From positions 62,001 to 126,000 of the forward strand of contig NZ_JAFLJM010000007.1 in NCBI RefSeq assembly GCF_017745675.1: DNA of 64,000 bases, written 5' to 3'. Made by a program: the position numbers and the translations under genes. Positions 60,460-64,000 of this stretch are shown one piece after another. This DNA comes from Alkalihalobacillus sp. BA299 (GTDB lineage Bacteria; Bacillota; Bacilli; Bacillales; Bacillaceae_F). Position 1 is the stretch's first letter; the number at the start of each line of letters is the position of its first letter. Below the pieces are notes generated by a model. The model had not been told where the DNA came from, did no database searches, and saw nothing but the letters and a program-made list of their open reading frames with translations.

Positions 60460-61163
60460 CAATCGGAACCGTATACGGTGTTGGGGTGGGTCCTGGCGAT
60501 CCTGAGTTAATCACAATTAAAGCATATCGAATGCTTAAAGAAGCTGATGTCGTTGCTTACCCGAAAAAAAGGAAGGGTAGTAAAAGCTATGCTTATCAAA
60601 TTGTCGAACAATTTATCGATACAGAAAATAAAGAAATGCTCGGACTCGTCTTTCCAATGACAAAGGATCAAGACGTCCTTGACAGAGAATGGCGGACAAT
60701 CGCCGGACAAGTATGGGATTATGTCAAACAAGGAAAAGATGTTGCGTTTGTAACAGAAGGCGACACGATGCTGTATAGTACATTTATTCATATGTACCGA
60801 TTGATGAAAGAACTTTATCCCGAAGTCAATGTCGTTTCTATACCTGGGATCTCATCGGTAAACGGTGCCGCATCAACACTTGGCATTCCACTTGCAGATG
60901 GAGATGATTGGACAGGGATTATCCCAGCAACAGAAAATCGTGATGAGATGAAAAAAGCACTGCAGGATCATGATGGGATTGTTTTTATTAAGGTAGCAAA
61001 AGTATTGCCGATGATGATTGACCTTTTAGAAGAACTGGATTTAATTGATAAAGCGACGGTTGTTACAAAGGTAACATCTGGTGAGGAATATATTTGGAAA
61101 GATGTTCGTGAATTAAAAACGGCAGAACTCGAATATTTAACGTTAATGTTAGTAAGAAAGTAG
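60456..61163 (+). CDS. cbiL: Cobalt-factor II C20-methyltransferase
   Basis: 235 residues, tetrapyrrole methyltransferase family. [46 protein letters not shown] and [22 protein letters not shown]. The ribosome binding site AAGGAGG lies inside the end of cbiET. Adds the C20 methyl group; second methylation after CobA in the pathway. Confidence 0.93.
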   Translation: MTIGTVYGVGVGPGDPELITIKAYRMLKEADVVAYPKKRKGSKSYAYQIVEQFIDTENKEMLGLVFPMTKDQDVLDREWRTIAGQVWDYVKQGKDVAFVTEGDTMLYSTFIHMYRLMKELYPEVNVVSIPGISSVNGAASTLGIPLADGDDWTGIIPATENRDEMKKALQDHDGIVFIKVAKVLPMMIDLLEELDLIDKATVVTKVTSGEEYIWKDVRELKTAELEYLTLMLVRK

Positions 61164-61172
61164 GTGACTCTT

Positions 61173-61967
61173 TTGTTAGAAGCAAAAGTGTATATTGTTG
61201 GTGCAGGTCCAGGAGACCCAGAACTGATTACGGTAAAGGGACAGAATATTTTGAAGCAAGCAGATGTCATTTTATATACCGATTCTCTTGTGAACGAACA
61301 GTTAATGGAAGTGGCAAAGCCTGAAGCGGAAATTTTAAAAAGTGCTGGAATGAACTTAGAAGAACTTGTAGATTGTATGGTTACTAATGTTGAACAAGGG
61401 AAAAGTGTTGCCCGTGTTCATACAGGAGACCCCGCAGTCTATGGTGCGATATTAGAACAGATGCGTTATTTAAAGCGTGCTGAGGTAGATTATGAAATCA
61501 TTCCTGGTGTGAGTTCAGTATTTGCAGCAGCAGCAGCAGCTGGAATTGAACTAACTGTACCAGAGTTAACACAAACGGTGATTTTAACGCGAGCGGAAGG
61601 TCGAACACCGATGCCAGAGCGAGAACAGTTAAAAGACTTAGCAAGTCATCATTGTTCAACGGCTTTATTTTTAAGTGCAACATTAATTAAAAAAGTCGTT
61701 CGTGAGTTCCTTGAAGCAGGGTGGCTCGAAACCGATCCGGTCGTCGTTGTTTACCGTGCCTCTTGGCCAGACCAAAAAGTAGTGAGAACGACGTTAGGAC
61801 AATTAGATGAAACGATGAGAGCTGAAGGTATTCGGAAACAAGCGATGGTGATCATTAGTAAAGCCGCCGATGAGCGTCTTTTAACCGAAGAAGGAAAATA
61901 TGAATCAAAGCTTTATGATAAAACTTTTACCCACGGCTTTCGTAAAGGGGAACAGGTTAATGGATAA
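61173..61967 (+). CDS. cbiF: Cobalt-precorrin-4 C11-methyltransferase
   Basis: 264 residues from the TTG at 61173, five bases after AGGTGA; the in-frame GTG at 61164 is part of that site. [65 protein letters not shown] and TVILTRAEGRTPMPERE (the CbiF/CobM hallmark) are seen. Overlaps cbiG by eight bases. Confidence 0.94.
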   Translation: MLEAKVYIVGAGPGDPELITVKGQNILKQADVILYTDSLVNEQLMEVAKPEAEILKSAGMNLEELVDCMVTNVEQGKSVARVHTGDPAVYGAILEQMRYLKRAEVDYEIIPGVSSVFAAAAAAGIELTVPELTQTVILTRAEGRTPMPEREQLKDLASHHCSTALFLSATLIKKVVREFLEAGWLETDPVVVVYRASWPDQKVVRTTLGQLDETMRAEGIRKQAMVIISKAADERLLTEEGKYESKLYDKTFTHGFRKGEQVNG

Positions 61968-63039
61968 CATTGCTTTAGTTGCGATTACCAAACATGGTGT
62001 CGACTTGGTTCGAACGTTACGTAATTCCATGCCAAAAGCAGATATGTTTTATATGAAGAAGTTTGAACGTGGTGATGAACGAGAAAAAAATATCCAGTTA
62101 TTTGAGGGTTCTATTAGACTTCTTTTACCGGATATGTTTAAGCGCTATGATGGAATTATTATGGTTATATCCTTAGGGGCTGTGGTTCGTATGATTGCTC
62201 CGATTTTAAAAGATAAGAAAACTGACCCTGCTGTCGTCGTTATTGATGATAAAGGGGAGTTTGTCATTAGTGTGCTTTCTGGACATATTGGTGGTGCTAA
62301 TGATTTAACTCGTGAAGTGGCTTCCTATATTGGGGCAACTCCTGTTATAACGACGGCATCCGATGTACAGAAGACGATTCCTGTTGATATATTCGGGCGT
62401 GAATTTGGCTGGAAGGTTGAAGATTATGCAAATGTGACTCCGGTAAGTGCCGCTGTAGTGAATGAAGAACCGGTTCTCATCTTGCAAGAATCTGGCGAGA
62501 AAACGTGGTGGAAGCATGATCGGCCACTGCCGAAACAGATGAAAGTGGTACAATCCTATGAAGAGGCACTTGATATTGAATATAATGCATCCCTCGTGAT
62601 CACTCACCGGATTTTGTCGCAAGAAGAAGAGGACAAATTGTTAGCGAATGGCGTATTATATCGACCCAAATCCGTTTATTTAGGCATCGGTTGTAACCGT
62701 GGAACGAGTGTCGATGAAATTAAACAAGTCATTGAGGAAACGTTGAAAGAGCAAGAGATCTCTATTCAGGCAGTTAAAGCGATTGCCACGATTGATTTGA
62801 AAAAGGATGAAGAAGGATTAATAGAGGCTTGTAGCGATTATGGCTGGGATTTCATCTATTACACCCCAGAACAATTAAACGCTGCGCCGATAAAAAACCC
62901 TTCGGAAACGGTGTATAAATTTACTGGAGCCTATGGTGTCAGCGAACCGGCAGCGCTTATTGCTGCGGGAGTAGACGAACCTTTATTAGAAAAAAAGAAA
63001 AGTGGCAATGTAACCATTTCTATTGCTGTGAAAAAGTAG
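61960..63039 (+). CDS. cbiG: Cobalt-precorrin-5A hydrolase
   Basis: 359 residues from the ATG at 61960 (AAAGGGGAACAGG upstream); the longer in-frame start at 61900 lies deep in cbiF. N-terminal domain IALVAITKHGVDLVRTL, central LSGHIGGANDLTREVASYIGATPVITTASD, and the C-terminal CbiG domain with VYLGIGCNRGTSVDEIKQ and AIATIDLKKDEEGLIEAC. Opens the ring lactone and releases acetaldehyde, a step unique to the anaerobic route. Confidence 0.94.
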   Translation: MDNIALVAITKHGVDLVRTLRNSMPKADMFYMKKFERGDEREKNIQLFEGSIRLLLPDMFKRYDGIIMVISLGAVVRMIAPILKDKKTDPAVVVIDDKGEFVISVLSGHIGGANDLTREVASYIGATPVITTASDVQKTIPVDIFGREFGWKVEDYANVTPVSAAVVNEEPVLILQESGEKTWWKHDRPLPKQMKVVQSYEEALDIEYNASLVITHRILSQEEEDKLLANGVLYRPKSVYLGIGCNRGTSVDEIKQVIEETLKEQEISIQAVKAIATIDLKKDEEGLIEACSDYGWDFIYYTPEQLNAAPIKNPSETVYKFTGAYGVSEPAALIAAGVDEPLLEKKKSGNVTISIAVKK

Positions 63040-63057
63040 TTTATAGGATGTGACATG

Positions 63058-64000
63058 ATGCAACGAAGATTAGTGATTGCTGGTACGAATAGTGGAGTAG
63101 GAAAAACAACATTGACGATCGGATTGATGGCAGCTTTTAAAAGGAAGGGGCTAACGGTTCAAGGCTTTAAGTGTGGACCGGATTACATTGATCCTAGTTA
63201 TCATACCGCTGTAACAGGTAGACATTCACGAAATGTTGATAGTTGGATGCTAGATCATGATATCGTCAACGATATTTTTGTGGAAGCGAGTCAAGGAGCG
63301 GACCTTTCGATGATTGAAGGGGTAATGGGCTTTTATGATGGAAAAAGTCCGAAAAGTAATGTAGGGAGTACAGCAGAAATTAGTTTACTTCTTCAAGCAC
63401 CTGTCATTTTAGTCGTTAACATTGCAAGTATGGCGAGAAGTGCCGCGGCCATCGTCAAAGGCTATCAAATGCTAGATCCAAACGTCAATATTGCGGGTGT
63501 CATTTTAAATCAAGCAGGTAGTAAAGGACATTTTGAACTGTGTAAAACGGCTGTTGAGCAAGAATGCGATGTACCTGTCGTTGGGTATTTATTAAAAGGA
63601 GATGGTCTAACGATTCCAGAACGCCATCTAGGGTTAATTCCAGCGATCGAGAGGGGCGAATTGGATGAGTTTTTTTATGAACTTGGGGATGTCGTCGCAG
63701 ATCGAATAGACTTAGAAGAGCTATTGCGTATTTCTGAACAAGGTCCGGCACTTGAGTTGAAAACAGACTTATTTTTAAAGCAGGATGAAGGAGAACGAAA
63801 GGTTAAAATAGCTGTCGCCTACGATTCGGCATTTAATTTTTATTATCGTGAAAACTTCAAATTATTAGAGCGAGCAGGTGCAGAGCTTGTTTTCTTTAGT
63901 CCGTTAGCAGGTGAAACGTTACCTATTGGAGTAGATGGCTTGTACATTGGTGGTGGCTTCCCAGAAGAGTTTGCTAAAGAGCTATCAGAAAACGACCAAG
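63058..64000 (+). CDS. cbiA: Cobyrinate a,c-diamide synthase, 3'-truncated by window
   Basis: Open from the ATG at 63058 (an adjacent ATG at 63055 is equally possible) to the window end, about 314 codons of an expected 450-460. P-loop [43 protein letters not shown] and [10 protein letters not shown] belong to the synthetase domain; [17 protein letters not shown] and [11 protein letters not shown] start the glutaminase domain. The nucleophilic Cys lies further downstream in this fold and is not confirmed here. Amidates side chains a and c with glutamine and ATP. Confidence 0.93.
   Translation, partial: MQRRLVIAGTNSGVGKTTLTIGLMAAFKRKGLTVQGFKCGPDYIDPSYHTAVTGRHSRNVDSWMLDHDIVNDIFVEASQGADLSMIEGVMGFYDGKSPKSNVGSTAEISLLLQAPVILVVNIASMARSAAAIVKGYQMLDPNVNIAGVILNQAGSKGHFELCKTAVEQECDVPVVGYLLKGDGLTIPERHLGLIPAIERGELDEFFYELGDVVADRIDLEELLRISEQGPALELKTDLFLKQDEGERKVKIAVAYDSAFNFYYRENFKLLERAGAELVFFSPLAGETLPIGVDGLYIGGGFPEEFAKELSENDQ

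Overview
The window is chromosomal DNA of a low-GC, Gram-positive, flagellated endospore-former-type bacterium of the family Bacillaceae. Evidence: SirC/SirB/CysH/Sat-type sulfate assimilation, TnrA, DarB, Prli42, bacilliredoxin BrxB, NamA, AAGGAGG-type ribosome binding sites, frequent TTG/GTG starts, and gene order partly shared with the bkd-yqiW-yqiXYZ-yqjABCE-yqjH region of Bacillus subtilis. The cobalamin operon has the Bacillus (Priestia) megaterium arrangement with CbiH60 and CbiET. The genus cannot be fixed from the sequence alone.

Layout. 1-4.4 kb: end of the branched-chain 2-oxo acid dehydrogenase operon (lpdV partial, bkdAA, bkdAB, bkdB). 4.5-7.8 kb: a small secreted protein, a Zur-boxed zinc-binding lipoprotein with a DHE tandem repeat, brxB, a small conserved protein. 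7.9-8.1 kb: a tRNA-Arg(UCG). 8.2-20.9 kb: an insertion relative to B. subtilis gene order, holding a two-component system, a DctP-like receptor, a TAXI-TRAP transporter with a likely CcpA site, a carboxyltransferase, an acyl-CoA ligase and a sodium:solute symporter. 21-29.4 kb: conserved block artPQR, yqjA, L,D-transpeptidase, Prli42 (minus strand), methylmalonyl-CoA epimerase, M20 peptidase, MarR regulator, an oxidoreductase remnant, dinB. 29.6-35.5 kb: a flagellar cluster with a sigma-D-like promoter (FliK-like protein, FlhB-like protein, FliS, flagellin, YaaR). 35.6-37.2 kb: namA and darB on the minus strand. 37.6-44.8 kb: a small protein, an adhesin-like lipoprotein, yezD and the sulfate assimilation genes cysH-sat-cysP-cysC-sir. 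44.9-49.0 kb: minus-strand block with an S8 protease (preceded by a small coupled ORF), divergent polysaccharide deacetylase, thioredoxin reductase-like protein and tnrA. 49.4-53.3 kb: cobA-hemD fusion, sirB, sirC, and bioB with a BirA operator. 53.4-64 kb: cobalamin riboswitch, then the anaerobic cobalamin operon cbiH60-X-J-C-D-ET-L-F-G-A, which runs off the right edge.

How it fits together. Sulfate is taken up (CysP), activated (Sat, CysC), reduced (CysH) and carried to sulfide by a siroheme enzyme; CobA/SirB/SirC make the siroheme, and the CobA product precorrin-2 is also the substrate for CbiX and the cbi operon. Sulfur, siroheme, biotin and B12 synthesis therefore lie side by side. A dispersed modular hairpin repeat (four copies) sits at operon ends, one copy between the B12 riboswitch terminator and the cbi genes. 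I did not find a clearly new defence or catalytic system; the best leads are the modular repeat family, the hybrid DctP-receptor/TAXI-TRAP locus, the Cache-like membrane S8 protease with its coupled mini-gene, and the triplicated FliK-like protein.
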